A stretch of 64,000 nucleotides of DNA from Planctomycetes bacterium UBA1662 (GTDB lineage Bacteria > Planctomycetota > UBA8108): contig DCKY01000187.1 in the NCBI GenBank assembly GCA_002320775.1, positions 1 through 64,000 on the forward strand, read 5' to 3'. The notes under the pieces are model-generated. The model saw only the letters and a list, made by a program, of their open reading frames with translations. It was not told the DNA's origin and searched no databases. Below are positions 26,677-37,519 of the stretch, one piece after another. Both the position numbers and the translations under genes were made by a program. Positions within the stretch are counted from its first letter, which is position 1. Every line of letters starts with the position of its first letter.

Positions 26677-27192
26677 TTAACCGGCGGCAGCGCCTACGGC
26701 GGCGAGGGCCGCGTCGTAATCGGGATGATCGGTCATCTCCGGAACGACCTCGACATAGGTAATCTTGTTCTCGGCATCGACAACGAAGATCGCGCGGGTC
26801 AGGAGCTTGAGCTCCTTGATCAGCACGCCATAGGCGTTGGCGAAGGAGAGCTCACGGTGGTCCGACAGGGTCGTCATTTCGACCTCTTCGGCACCGCACC
26901 AGCGGCCCTGCGCGAAGGGCAGGTCGGCGCTGACGGTGAGAACCTCGACATTTTCCGGAAGTCCGGAGATTTCTCCGGCGAAACGCTTGGTCTGCTCGGA
27001 GCAGACGCCGGTATCGAGCGAGGGAACCACCGAGATCAGCCTTACCTTGCCGGCTGAGGAGGCAAGGTTTACGGCTTCTAGGCCGCCATCGATCACATCA
27101 AAATCAGGTGCCTGGTCGCCAGCCTGCAATACCGGTCCTACGAGGGTCAGGGGCGCTCCCTGGAAAGTTACTCCGCCTTCTCTTTCGCTCAT
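26677..27192 (-). CDS. tpx: Thiol peroxidase
   Basis: This is an atypical two-cysteine peroxiredoxin that reduces hydrogen and alkyl peroxides, recycled by thioredoxin. It has 171 residues, close to the E. coli enzyme. The peroxidatic Cys64 sits in SLDTGVCSEQTKRF and the resolving Cys99 in FAQGRWCGAE, both as in the Tpx family. The C-terminal VEVVPEMTDHPDYDAAL is characteristic. It is divergent from proA with a 188-base intergenic region that contains AT-rich stretches suited to a promoter. Confidence 0.95.
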   Translation of the reverse strand: MSEREGGVTFQGAPLTLVGPVLQAGDQAPDFDVIDGGLEAVNLASSAGKVRLISVVPSLDTGVCSEQTKRFAGEISGLPENVEVLTVSADLPFAQGRWCGAEEVEMTTLSDHRELSFANAYGVLIKELKLLTRAIFVVDAENKITYVEVVPEMTDHPDYDAALAAVGAAAG

Positions 27193-27380
27193 TGTTTTGA
27201 ACCTTTCCGTTCTCTATAAATATGGCTGTCGCCGAGGTCAGCCTGAAATAAGACAGGCGGGGCATAATAACGAAAACTGGCGTGTACTTCAATGAGCGTG
27301 GCCGGCATCCTTGTACCTTTGAGACGGCAGCCTGAATCGTTTATCCTGAGCGGGATCTTTGTGGCTGGCCCGGTGAGAGC

Positions 27381-28721
27381 ATGAGCGCGGAAAAAACTGA
27401 AAAGACCCCATCGGTAGAGACCATCGCCCGGCGGGCGCGGGCCGCCGCCCTGCAGCTGGCGGCGCTCTCTACCGAGAGCAAGAATGCCGCCCTCGAGGCG
27501 GTCGGGAGCAAGCTGGAGAAGAGACGCGAAGACATCCTGGAGGCCAACCGTGCCGACAAGGCGGACTGCGAGGCTGAGGTTGAAGCCGGAAGCCTGAGCG
27601 GAGCCCTGTTCAAGCGTCTTGATCTCGAGGGGAGCAAGTTCGAATCCATGCTGGCCGGGGTTGGCGACGTCGCCCGGTTACCGGACCCGGTCGGACAGGT
27701 GACCCTCGCGACGAGGCTCGATGAGGGGCTTGATCTCTATCGGGTAAGTTGTCCGCTTGGAGTCATCGGAGTTATTTTCGAGGCGCGGCCCGAGGCGGCC
27801 GTGCAGATTGCCGCTCTTGCGCTTAAATCCTCCAACGCCGTCATCCTCAAGGGCGGCCGCGAGGCCTCCCGAACGAACGAGGCCCTGGTCTCGGTCATCC
27901 AGGAGGCTCTCGGCGAAGTCGATGGAGTGTCGCCGGATGCGGTTCAGCTCGTCTCGACTCGAGAGGAGGTGCGGGAGATGCTCGATCTGGATCGCTGGAT
28001 CGACCTGATCATTCCCCGGGGCTCGAATGAGCTGGTGCAGTCCATCCAGGAGGCGACTCGTATTCCCGTTCTCGGCCATGCCGATGGGATCTGCTCGGTT
28101 TATATCGATCGAGAAGCCGATGAGCGTAAAGCGGTGGCCGTCAGCGTCGATGCGAAGACTCATTATCCGGCCGCCTGCAATGCCTGCGAGACGCTGCTGG
28201 TTCATCGCGAGCGGCTTGGCGACCTGCTTCCCGTCCTGGGCGCGGCCCTGCGCGAGGCCGGCGTGGAGATCAGGGCCGACGAAGAGGCCGCCGCGCATCT
28301 TGATGCATCCATCGCCGCCGTCCCCGAGGATTACGACACCGAGTTTCTGGACAGGATCCTGGCGGTCAGGACGGTTGCCTCGCTCGAGGAGGCTGTTGAA
28401 CACATCAACTCGCATGGATCCCATCACACCGATGCGATCGTGACCGAGGATGCCGCCGCCGCCGAGTATTTTCTCTCGCGGGTTGATTCAGCGGGCGTTT
28501 TTCACAACGCCTCGACCCGCTTCGCCGATGGCTTCCGCTTCGGCCTCGGGGCGGAGGTTGGCATCAGCACCAACAAGACCCACGCTCGCGGCCCGGTTGG
28601 TCTCGAGGGGCTGGTCATCTACAAGTACCGGCTCTACGGCTCCGGGCATGCCGCCGCCGACTACGATCCGGGCGCCAGCGCATTCCTCCACGATGAGATT
28701 GAACCCAGGGAGCTTCCCTGA
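27381..28721 (+). CDS. proA: Glutamate-5-semialdehyde dehydrogenase (gamma-glutamyl phosphate reductase)
   Basis: This enzyme does the second step of proline synthesis: NADPH reduces gamma-glutamyl phosphate to glutamate semialdehyde. It has 446 residues. Family signatures are PLGVIGVIFEARPEAA, IPRGSNELV, and CNACETLLVH with the catalytic Cys266. A further signature is GAEVGISTNKTHARGPVGLEGLV near the C-terminus. Neither proB nor proC is in the window. The start ATG follows GGTGAG. The gene is divergent from tpx. Confidence 0.96.
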   Translation: MSAEKTEKTPSVETIARRARAAALQLAALSTESKNAALEAVGSKLEKRREDILEANRADKADCEAEVEAGSLSGALFKRLDLEGSKFESMLAGVGDVARLPDPVGQVTLATRLDEGLDLYRVSCPLGVIGVIFEARPEAAVQIAALALKSSNAVILKGGREASRTNEALVSVIQEALGEVDGVSPDAVQLVSTREEVREMLDLDRWIDLIIPRGSNELVQSIQEATRIPVLGHADGICSVYIDREADERKAVAVSVDAKTHYPAACNACETLLVHRERLGDLLPVLGAALREAGVEIRADEEAAAHLDASIAAVPEDYDTEFLDRILAVRTVASLEEAVEHINSHGSHHTDAIVTEDAAAAEYFLSRVDSAGVFHNASTRFADGFRFGLGAEVGISTNKTHARGPVGLEGLVIYKYRLYGSGHAAADYDPGASAFLHDEIEPRELP

Positions 28722-28947
28722 GCTCTTTTCGGCTCTCCGGCGCTCTGCAAGGGTTCCTTCGGTCCTCAACTCTTGACCCCGAGATGGGCCGATGGCATAC
28801 TCACTTTCTTGGTTGTTTCTCAGCCCGACCTGCCTGTGGGCCTTCCCTTGAAGGGCGGCTCCCGGTTGCTCTGGAGGGCTGGATTCCGCTTTTACGCGGC
28901 AGGATCAGTGCTGGAGCTCGAGAGTCATCGGCGTACCTATTTCACAG

Positions 28948-30072
<1,125 letters not shown>

Positions 30073-30084
30073 GGGGCTCCGGAG

Positions 30085-30519
30085 ATGCAGGGTGATGCTT
30101 CTGAGGCTGAATCCATTGAAGACGCCGATTCCGATGAGGCCGTCCGGTATGGCCGGGGTTTTTCCTGGGTCGAGGGTGAGCCGGGCAGCCTGGAAGAGAT
30201 GGTCGAGATAGCTTTTGACTACCGCGGCGACGTGAGCATTCTGCTTAGAGACGAGGATGACCTGGTCGGCTATCTTGCCAACCGCTCCATCTCTCAGCAG
30301 GCTCCGGCAGAGTCGTGGATCGAGGTTTTTCCTGCTGCCGGGGGGGCCAGGAGGAGGATCTCGCTGGCGGCTATTCGGGGGCTGATCCTGAGTGGAAAAG
30401 ACGTTGCTTCCGGAAAGTCCTGGGAGAACTGGTTGAAAAAGTATACTGAACGTCGAGACGCTCTCGCCCGGGGGGAAGATGTGGAGAATATCGATCTCTT
30501 CCCCGATGAGCTGGACTGA
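30085..30519 (+). CDS. Conserved hypothetical protein downstream of hpnH
   Basis: This 144-residue acidic protein starts 12 bases after the hpnH stop, in a probable operon. It has no signal peptide or membrane segment. The middle (EIAFDYRGDVSILLRDEDDL) and the second half (WIEVFPAAGG, then ISLAAIRGLILSGKD) read like a small barrel-like beta fold. The tail KSWENWLKKY is a motif I recall in planctomycete proteins of unknown function. A role linked to hopanoid or membrane lipid handling is suggested only by position. Confidence 0.6.
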   Translation: MQGDASEAESIEDADSDEAVRYGRGFSWVEGEPGSLEEMVEIAFDYRGDVSILLRDEDDLVGYLANRSISQQAPAESWIEVFPAAGGARRRISLAAIRGLILSGKDVASGKSWENWLKKYTERRDALARGEDVENIDLFPDELD

Positions 30520-30706
30520 GGGTTCCTTTCTGAAACTACCCCTCGGGGCTGTCTTTGCGCGCCGCTTTCTCTCTTTTTTCAGGCCCATGCCGCCGCTGTT
30601 CTATTGCGGTCTGAAGCTTACGGAATGCCCGATGGACAGGCTCCAGAACGATGTGGGCTTCCTTCCATGAGGCATCCACTTCGGGGCCACAATGTCATTA
30701 AAGGTC

Positions 30707-30724
30707 ACCCTGATTTGTCAGGGT
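30707..30724. repeat. Inverted repeat ACCCTGA-TTTG-TCAGGGT
   Basis: This is a perfect seven-pair palindrome with a four-base loop, 85 bases before the giant secreted protein. It has no following T-tract, so it is more likely an operator than a terminator. Between it and the gene lie several AT-rich stretches (for example TTTAAAATATAC) that could hold a promoter. The rest of 30520-30809 shows nothing further. Confidence 0.4.
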
Positions 30725-30809
30725 AGATATGGACCTATGCGGGGTTTAAAATATACGGAAGGCTTTGTGTGAGATGTTATATGTTCGTGGGGAATGGGGG
30801 ATGTAAGAA

Positions 30810-33800
30810 ATGAGAGCACCGATGAAGATCTTCTGTCCTGTCGTCAGCCGGACGGCAGTTTTATTTTTTATAGCGGCTCTGCTCCTGGGCCACGCAGGCC
30901 TGCGCGCGGGTGAATTCGACATCATCATCAATGAGCTGAACTACAACGTCTTTGACAACGGCGGCGAGGACAGCCTGGAGTTCATCGAGCTCTACAATCG
31001 CGGAGGGACAGTCGTCGATCTAAGCGGCTGGGATTTCTCCCGCGGTGTGGACTTCACCTTTTCCGCGGGGACCATGGTCGAGCCAGGCGAGTATCTTGTC
31101 CTGAGTCCTGACCCTGCGGCCGCAGCGGCTCGCTATGGATTGCAGCGCGTCCTGGGACCCTATCTTGGTCAGCTGGATAATGGCGGCGAGATCCTCGAGC
31201 TTCTCAATTCGAAGGGGCAGATGATCAGCCGGGTTCATTATGACGACAGTACGCCCTGGTCAGGCCGGCCGGATGGCCGGGGGCCGTCGCTGGAGTTTAC
31301 CGGCGTTGACAATGCCAATAGCCTGGCGAGAAACTGGAAGCCCAGCAAGACTCTCGGGGGAACTCCCGGACGGGTCAACTCACGCAGGGTGCTGCCCTCG
31401 CGCCTGAGCCAGCGAGGTCCGCGTCCTATCGTCTCGTCACAGGGTATCTGGAGGACTTTCGCCGGCCGCTCAAACCCTTCGGATCCGATAGATGCCTGGA
31501 CCCGGCTTGACTTTGATGACGAGGATTGGGGCGAGGCCCAGGGAGGCTTCGGGTACGGGCAGCGGGTCGGCTTCAACTTTTCGACCCAGATCAGCAATAT
31601 GCGCCGCGAGTTCAACACCTACTACATCCGCAGTAACTTTACAGTTACAGAGGACACCCTGGCGGCAATTACCGATGGGTCGATTGATCTCAGCCTGACA
31701 GTCTCCTATGACGATGCCTTTGTCGCCTACGTAAATGGTACGGAGGTGGCCAGGGACAATGTTGGCGACCCCGGGGAACCGGTTGCCTTTGATGCCACCG
31801 GGGATGAGAGCCGCAACGAAACGGCTCGTGTTGAGCTCCCCGGCATTGCAGACCTCCTGGTTGAGGGCGAAAATGTTTTCGCGCTCCAGGGTGTCAATGC
31901 TACACGGAACAGCAGGGACTTCTATATCGCCGCCGATCTGCTCATGGCGGAGAACTCTCAGGATGAGAAGGAAGATGAATCGGCAAATCCCTACATCGGA
32001 AGAATTATCAACGAGCTGCTGGCCGGTGAAGGGGATGACCCGGGCTTTATAGAGCTCTTCAATCCCGAGGACGAGGAGCTCGACCTCAGCGGTAATGTCC
32101 TGCTCTCCAGTCGCGGTAATTTTCTCTACGAGATTCCCGGCGGGACCGTTCTTGCCCCGGGAGAGTTTGTAGTCTTTGACAGCAAGGTGTTGGCTCTTCC
32201 TGTTCCAGCCGGCGGCGCCCGCTATGTTCTGCTTGCGGCCGATGGCCGCACTGTTCTCGATGACATCGATGTCGAGATCGAGACGCCTGGCCGAAGTGTG
32301 GGCCGTTTCCCTGAGGGGGATGAAGATGTCTACGTGCTGGACCAGCCGACCAACGGCGCGGCCAACACCTATGCGTACAGCTCACCGGTGGTCATCAACG
32401 AGATTCATTTTCATCCGCCCTATGTTCCCGCCGGCAAGGACTGCTCCCGACAGTGTTCGGACGCTCGTCAGTGGGTTGAGCTGTTGAACCGCAGCGAGGA
32501 AGCTGTGGACCTTGGCGGCTGGAAGCTCACCAATGGAATCAGGTATACCTTCGAGCCCGGCACCATCCTGGCTGCCGGAGCCTACCTTGTCGTAGCCTCT
32601 TCACTGGAGGAATTTTCGGCGCTCCACGATGGTGTCGAAAATGTCGTCGGCGACTGGTCCGGGCGTCTCAACCACGCCACCGAGACGATCAACCTGCGTG
32701 ATGGTCTCGGTAACCGTGTCGACAGGGTGATCTACGGAGACGGCGGCGCGAAGAATGACGAGGATCCCGATGATGGAGTGGACGATCGCACCTTCCGCGG
32801 CAGCACCTGGCCGATACTTGCGGATGGAGATGGCCCCACCATCGAACTCATCAACCCGGGCCTCGGCAACCGGGCCGGTGTTTCCTGGAGGGCCTCCAAT
32901 GATGCCGGTGGAACTCCCGGTGTCCAGAACTCAGTTTTTGAGGCGGACCCCGCCCCCTCGATCAGGTCGGTGAAGCATTCCCCCGCCGTTCCGCGCAGCG
33001 ATGAGGCCGTGGTGGTGACCTGCTCGATCTCGGCTCTCGAGGCTCTGACCGAGGCCGAGGTCCAATGGTCGATAGCGGGAGGCCCCTCCGGCAACGCGAA
33101 TCTTCGAGACGATGGCGCGGGTCCTGATGAGCTCGCCCAGGATGGCGTCTTCTCAGCCAGTATCCCGGCGCAGGATGATGGGGACATCGTTAGATTCTCG
33201 GTCGTTGCCGCGACTGGCGCTGGCGGCAGAGTTCGTCTGCCGCTTGAGCCGGAGGCGGACCCTTTCCGCGGGTTCCAGGGGGTCTTCTATCTCTACGAGG
33301 TAGATAATTCGAATCCGCCGGATACCGGCGCTGCGGTCTTCCGCATCATCATGAATCCGAACGACAGCGATGAGCTTGAGGACCGCGATGAGGACAGCAA
33401 CGTTCTCCTGCCGGCGACGCTGATCTGCGATGGAGAGATCTACTATTGCGCCGGTGTTCGTTATCGAGGCGAGAACTCACGTCGATTGACCAACAAGGCC
33501 TTCAAGATCAGGCTCCCGCCGGAGAATTCCTGCAAGGGTATTGGAAATATCAATCTGCTTGCGGGTAATGGAAATGATTTCGGCACCTCGACCTTCAACG
33601 AGCTTCTCTCTTCCGATCTCTATCGAAGAGCTGGTGCGCCTTACCCCCAGGAATGGAACGCTGTCCTGCATTTTGCCGGAGTTGTGGGACGTAATTACGA
33701 CACCCGCTACATTCGCAAGGAGGCCTATGACGATGACTTCCTCACGCGTTTCTTCGCCGGCAATTCAGGAGGTAACTTCTACCGCCCAATGGACCCGGGC

Positions 33801-36659
33801 GGCCGGGTAATGGGCAACCTGGAATACCAGGGGACCGACCCTGAAGACTACCGCCGTATTTACGACAAGAGGTCGAATGAGGATGAGGATGATTTCAGCG
33901 ATGTCATCGAGCTGACGAGAATGTTTGATGCCGACGAAACTCCCCAGGCCGAATTCAGGCAGAGAGCCGAGGAGCTGATCGATGTTCGGCAATGGGCGCG
34001 CTTCTTTGCCATCATGGCATGTGTAACGAATACCGATGGGGGCATCTGGAACGATGGAGGGGAAGATTATTTCCTCTATCGCATGCCTGCCGATGCCGAT
34101 CGCCCCGATGCCGGGAAATGGCTGATCCTGTGCTGGGACCTGGAGGAGACCTTTACCGGCAGCAATGAGAGGCTCTTTCGTCCGGAGGCCGACGGGCTCC
34201 AGAGATTTTTTGCCGTACCCGAGTTCGCTCGTCTTTATTACGAGGAGCTGCTGATTGTCAGGAGAGCGGTCTTCTCCCGGGCCCAGATGCGCCAGCGATA
34301 CGGCTACGCCGAGGTGATGTTTCCACCCGAGGATGTCTACGATGTCGTCGATGAGGTCGACACGACCGTTACCGAACGCCTTGGCTATTTCGATGCCAAC
34401 ATCACCCTGGGGGTCGAAGGCGGCGCGCGCCGCAACAACGATGGCGGCAGCCGGCTTATTGATACGGGAGAATCCTGGCGCTATTTCCGGGGTACGGAGG
34501 ATCCCCCGGGAGACGGTCTCGCCTGGACGCGTCTCGGCTACGACGATGAGACCTGGGAGACGGGTGAGAGCGGCTTCGGCTACGGGGATGGAGATGATGC
34601 CACCGTGCTCGGCGACATGCGGAATAACTATACGACCGTATTTATCAGGAAGACCTTCGAGCTCGAAGACCCGGCTGCCATCGAGGAGCTGACCCTCATC
34701 ATGGATTATGACGATGCTTTTGTCGCCTTCATCAATGGAGAGGAGATCGCTCGATCGAACAACGCTCCTGACGGAGCGGTTGACTATGAATCAACCTCGA
34801 CCTCGAACCACGAGGCTGGAGATGACCTTGACCGCTTTAATATCTCCATGGACAAGATTCGCGCCGGCGAGAACGTTCTCGCTATATTGGGCATCAACGG
34901 CGACCTGCCCTCCAGCGACTTCTCCCTCATTCCGGTCCTGACCTCGACCCTTGCCGGAGCTGTGGCGGGTCCCACCGGCGGCTGCGGCGATAGTATCTAC
35001 ACCACGGGTTCAACGATCATTCTCGCGGGCCTGGCGGATCCGGTGAACACGAGGTCCGTGGTCGTTCGAGGCCGTGAGGCGGCGCTCGATATGGTGAGTG
35101 ATGGCAATGGCCCTTACGGTCTGCGCTGGCAGGTGGAGGTCAGCGGCCTGGAGCCTGGGGAAAACCTCGTCGAGGTCATCGCCCTTGATGGAGAGGCAGG
35201 AAAAGGCGAGCCGATTGCCAGCTTCGAAGCCGTGATCCATCGATTTGAAGGCGATTTCCGCGAGTACGATGGAGCCCTCGATGGAGATGAGGAATGGACG
35301 GCAGAGGGAGGCCCCTACAGGTTGAGGGGAAATGTGAGAGTGCCGGATGGGACGACCCTTCGCATTCGCCCGGGAGCCGTGGTGCTGGCCGATGCGGGCG
35401 CCTCGATTATTGTCAGTGGAGAGCTTCGCGCTGAGGGCAGCGAAGAATCACCGATTATCATGCGGGCCTTCTCCTGCGCCGATGAGTGGGGCGGAATCGC
35501 GTTTAACGAGACCGGTACAGATGAAGATGATCCGACTCACCTGCTGAGCTTCTGTGATATCAGGGGAGGCTCGAATGCGGACGACTACGAGGGCTGCATC
35601 GCTCCGACGGACTCTCGATTGCTGGTGACCGACTGCCATCTCGAGAACATCCCGGGCAATGCGATCGATGGGGTGGACGCTGTCCTCGAGGTTCGGCGGA
35701 CGACCATTCGCAACATCTTCGAGGGGATCCACTGCGAGGACTCCGACACGATCGTGCTTGATACGATCATCGAGAATATGACGGGTAATAGCGACGCGAT
35801 TGATTTTGATGGCAGCGGCTCCGGACGATCCAGGATCCAGGGGTGCATTTTCTACGGCAGCTCCGACGATGGAGTTGACCTCGGCGAGGTGTCGGTCGAT
35901 ATCAAGGACAACATCTTTGTGGACATTGCCGACAAGGCGATTTCGATCGAAGATGTCGGAGACCAGGGACACCCGACGATCAGCGGGAATCTGATCGTTC
36001 GCTGCGGCACCGGCATGGCGATCAAGAATGGGATTACGATCTCGGAGGGGGATCACAACACCATCACCGAATGCCAGGAGGGTATCGCACTTTTCGCTAA
36101 GGATGAGAGCAACGAGGGCGGGCACGCGACCTTCCACAGCGTCATCTGCTGGGGAAATGCCATCGATGTCATCGTCGATGAGCTCTCAACGGTCGCTTTC
36201 GATTTTTCGAACATCGGGATGGACGAGTGGCCCGGGGAGGGAAATCTCTCGGTCGATCCCCTCTTTCTTGACCCTGCCGGTCTTGACTACACTCTGGCCG
36301 CCGGGTCTCTCTGCATCGGTACAGGCAGGGAGGGCAGTGACATGGGGGCCTTCAGCTTTGAAGGCGGCGGGCCAGATCCCGAGGATACGGTTTTCCTGCG
36401 CGCCGATGCCAATCTGGATGGCGAGGTTGACGTCTCAGATGCTATCGCAACGCTCGATTATCTCTTCCGCGGCGGACCTGGACCCGATTGTCTCGATGTG
36501 ATGGATGCCAACGATGATGGACAGCCGGATGTTTCCGATGCCGTGTTCCTGCTGCGCTATCTCTTCTCCGCGGGCTCCCCTCCGCCCGCCCCCTTCCCGG
36601 AGTCCGGGACCGACCAGACGCCCGATGGACTCTGGTGTCCTGCCGGCCCGGCCAATTGA
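30810..36659 (+). CDS. Giant exported protein: lamin-tail domains, CotH-like kinase fold, beta-helix, dockerin-like C-terminus
   Basis: This is a 1949-residue exported protein. By eye the order is: signal peptide (to about 34); lamin-tail domains at about 35-185, 392-507 and 523-645, the first with INELNYNVFDNGGEDSLEF; a galactose-binding-like sandwich at 207-380; an Ig-like stretch at 713-810; a CotH-like region at 830-1165 (VRYRGENSRR, NLLAGNGNDFG, CWDLEETFTG); a second copy of the sandwich at 1213-1383; a right-handed beta-helix at 1503-1845; and dockerin-like repeats at 1858-1949 (DANLDGEVDVSD, DANDDGQPDVSD). Such architecture is seen in planctomycete surface proteins. GGGGG nine bases upstream supports the start. 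It is probably a single-gene transcript. Confidence 0.8.
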   Translation: MRAPMKIFCPVVSRTAVLFFIAALLLGHAGLRAGEFDIIINELNYNVFDNGGEDSLEFIELYNRGGTVVDLSGWDFSRGVDFTFSAGTMVEPGEYLVLSPDPAAAAARYGLQRVLGPYLGQLDNGGEILELLNSKGQMISRVHYDDSTPWSGRPDGRGPSLEFTGVDNANSLARNWKPSKTLGGTPGRVNSRRVLPSRLSQRGPRPIVSSQGIWRTFAGRSNPSDPIDAWTRLDFDDEDWGEAQGGFGYGQRVGFNFSTQISNMRREFNTYYIRSNFTVTEDTLAAITDGSIDLSLTVSYDDAFVAYVNGTEVARDNVGDPGEPVAFDATGDESRNETARVELPGIADLLVEGENVFALQGVNATRNSRDFYIAADLLMAENSQDEKEDESANPYIGRIINELLAGEGDDPGFIELFNPEDEELDLSGNVLLSSRGNFLYEIPGGTVLAPGEFVVFDSKVLALPVPAGGARYVLLAADGRTVLDDIDVEIETPGRSVGRFPEGDEDVYVLDQPTNGAANTYAYSSPVVINEIHFHPPYVPAGKDCSRQCSDARQWVELLNRSEEAVDLGGWKLTNGIRYTFEPGTILAAGAYLVVASSLEEFSALHDGVENVVGDWSGRLNHATETINLRDGLGNRVDRVIYGDGGAKNDEDPDDGVDDRTFRGSTWPILADGDGPTIELINPGLGNRAGVSWRASNDAGGTPGVQNSVFEADPAPSIRSVKHSPAVPRSDEAVVVTCSISALEALTEAEVQWSIAGGPSGNANLRDDGAGPDELAQDGVFSASIPAQDDGDIVRFSVVAATGAGGRVRLPLEPEADPFRGFQGVFYLYEVDNSNPPDTGAAVFRIIMNPNDSDELEDRDEDSNVLLPATLICDGEIYYCAGVRYRGENSRRLTNKAFKIRLPPENSCKGIGNINLLAGNGNDFGTSTFNELLSSDLYRRAGAPYPQEWNAVLHFAGVVGRNYDTRYIRKEAYDDDFLTRFFAGNSGGNFYRPMDPGGRVMGNLEYQGTDPEDYRRIYDKRSNEDEDDFSDVIELTRMFDADETPQAEFRQRAEELIDVRQWARFFAIMACVTNTDGGIWNDGGEDYFLYRMPADADRPDAGKWLILCWDLEETFTGSNERLFRPEADGLQRFFAVPEFARLYYEELLIVRRAVFSRAQMRQRYGYAEVMFPPEDVYDVVDEVDTTVTERLGYFDANITLGVEGGARRNNDGGSRLIDTGESWRYFRGTEDPPGDGLAWTRLGYDDETWETGESGFGYGDGDDATVLGDMRNNYTTVFIRKTFELEDPAAIEELTLIMDYDDAFVAFINGEEIARSNNAPDGAVDYESTSTSNHEAGDDLDRFNISMDKIRAGENVLAILGINGDLPSSDFSLIPVLTSTLAGAVAGPTGGCGDSIYTTGSTIILAGLADPVNTRSVVVRGREAALDMVSDGNGPYGLRWQVEVSGLEPGENLVEVIALDGEAGKGEPIASFEAVIHRFEGDFREYDGALDGDEEWTAEGGPYRLRGNVRVPDGTTLRIRPGAVVLADAGASIIVSGELRAEGSEESPIIMRAFSCADEWGGIAFNETGTDEDDPTHLLSFCDIRGGSNADDYEGCIAPTDSRLLVTDCHLENIPGNAIDGVDAVLEVRRTTIRNIFEGIHCEDSDTIVLDTIIENMTGNSDAIDFDGSGSGRSRIQGCIFYGSSDDGVDLGEVSVDIKDNIFVDIADKAISIEDVGDQGHPTISGNLIVRCGTGMAIKNGITISEGDHNTITECQEGIALFAKDESNEGGHATFHSVICWGNAIDVIVDELSTVAFDFSNIGMDEWPGEGNLSVDPLFLDPAGLDYTLAAGSLCIGTGREGSDMGAFSFEGGGPDPEDTVFLRADANLDGEVDVSDAIATLDYLFRGGPGPDCLDVMDANDDGQPDVSDAVFLLRYLFSAGSPPPAPFPESGTDQTPDGLWCPAGPAN

Positions 36660-36662
36660 TCT

Positions 36663-37418
36663 TCAGCTCGTTTCGGCCTTCTCTTTCAGCAGGCGAATCC
36701 CGTCGAGGATTTTCTCCGCGGCCGCCTGTATCTGCTCTCGCCCGGGTTTTTTTCCGCTGTCTTTAAAATGGATGGGCTCTCCCACATAGAGTCGGCTGCG
36801 GGAGGGACAGATGATTCCCAGCAGGATGGAGTCAAAGGCGGGGGCTCCCTTGATATAGACAGGGATCAGGGGGGCTCCGGACCAGAGGGCGAACATGGCG
36901 GCTCCCATCTTGGCGGCGTCATCGCTCTCGAGCTCTTCAGGAGATCGAATGCCGCCCTGGGGAAAGAGGCCGATACCCTTGCCTTCCTTCAGCAGCCTGA
37001 GCGCGGTGCGTGTCGCCCGCAGGTCGTTTCCATCGCGGTTGACGGGAATCGCGCCCATCGCGTTGAAGTACCAGTGCATGCCGAAGGTCTCATGGTATTC
37101 GCGCGCCATCAGGTAGTGCACCCACCTCTTGGTGAGACAGCCTACAAGCATTGGATCAGTTCCGGAGGTGTGATTCGCGACGAGGATGAAGGGACCGGAT
37201 TCGGGGATGGACTCGTTCGTGGTGACGACCTTGAGCTGGTGGTAAATACGGCAGTAGATCGAGTTCAGCAGCCTTGAAACCGAAAGAAGGAAGGTGTCTT
37301 CCGGGCCGCGCAGGAAGGGGGCGAGAAGGCAGCATAGGGAGATCAGTGCGGCTGGCAGGACGATGAGTACCACCGCGATGAGCAGGAGGATGTGATAGGC
37401 TCCTTCATTCATGCCCAA
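36663..37418 (-). CDS. 1-acyl-sn-glycerol-3-phosphate acyltransferase (PlsC family)
   Basis: This is a 251-residue membrane acyltransferase that makes phosphatidic acid. After two hydrophobic segments it has the catalytic HX4D motif NHTSGTD (His83, Asp88), and then the acceptor-binding FPQGGIRSP (normally FPEGTRS; here the Glu is Gln) and a later VYIKGAP strand. The length and start are typical. It ends a few bases from the convergent end of the giant secreted protein. PlsC family assignment is strong; the exact acyl acceptor is not certain. Confidence 0.87.
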   Translation of the reverse strand: MGMNEGAYHILLLIAVVLIVLPAALISLCCLLAPFLRGPEDTFLLSVSRLLNSIYCRIYHQLKVVTTNESIPESGPFILVANHTSGTDPMLVGCLTKRWVHYLMAREYHETFGMHWYFNAMGAIPVNRDGNDLRATRTALRLLKEGKGIGLFPQGGIRSPEELESDDAAKMGAAMFALWSGAPLIPVYIKGAPAFDSILLGIICPSRSRLYVGEPIHFKDSGKKPGREQIQAAAEKILDGIRLLKEKAETS

Positions 37419-37519
37419 TACATTGCCTTAAAAGGGGTTCATCGGTCAATATGTCGGAATTGCGGGGCCGTTTCTTCTGAGGCCGATCGCGGGTTGTCAT
37501 ATTGGTCAGCAGGTTAAGT

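Noticed and set aside
28722..28926. A gene or regulatory RNA between proA and hpnH
   Set aside because: The 200 bases contain only short frames, with no clear hairpin, promoter consensus or terminator.
30707..30724. The ACCCTGA/TCAGGGT palindrome as a terminator
   Set aside because: No T-tract follows on either strand, so I list it as an inverted repeat only.
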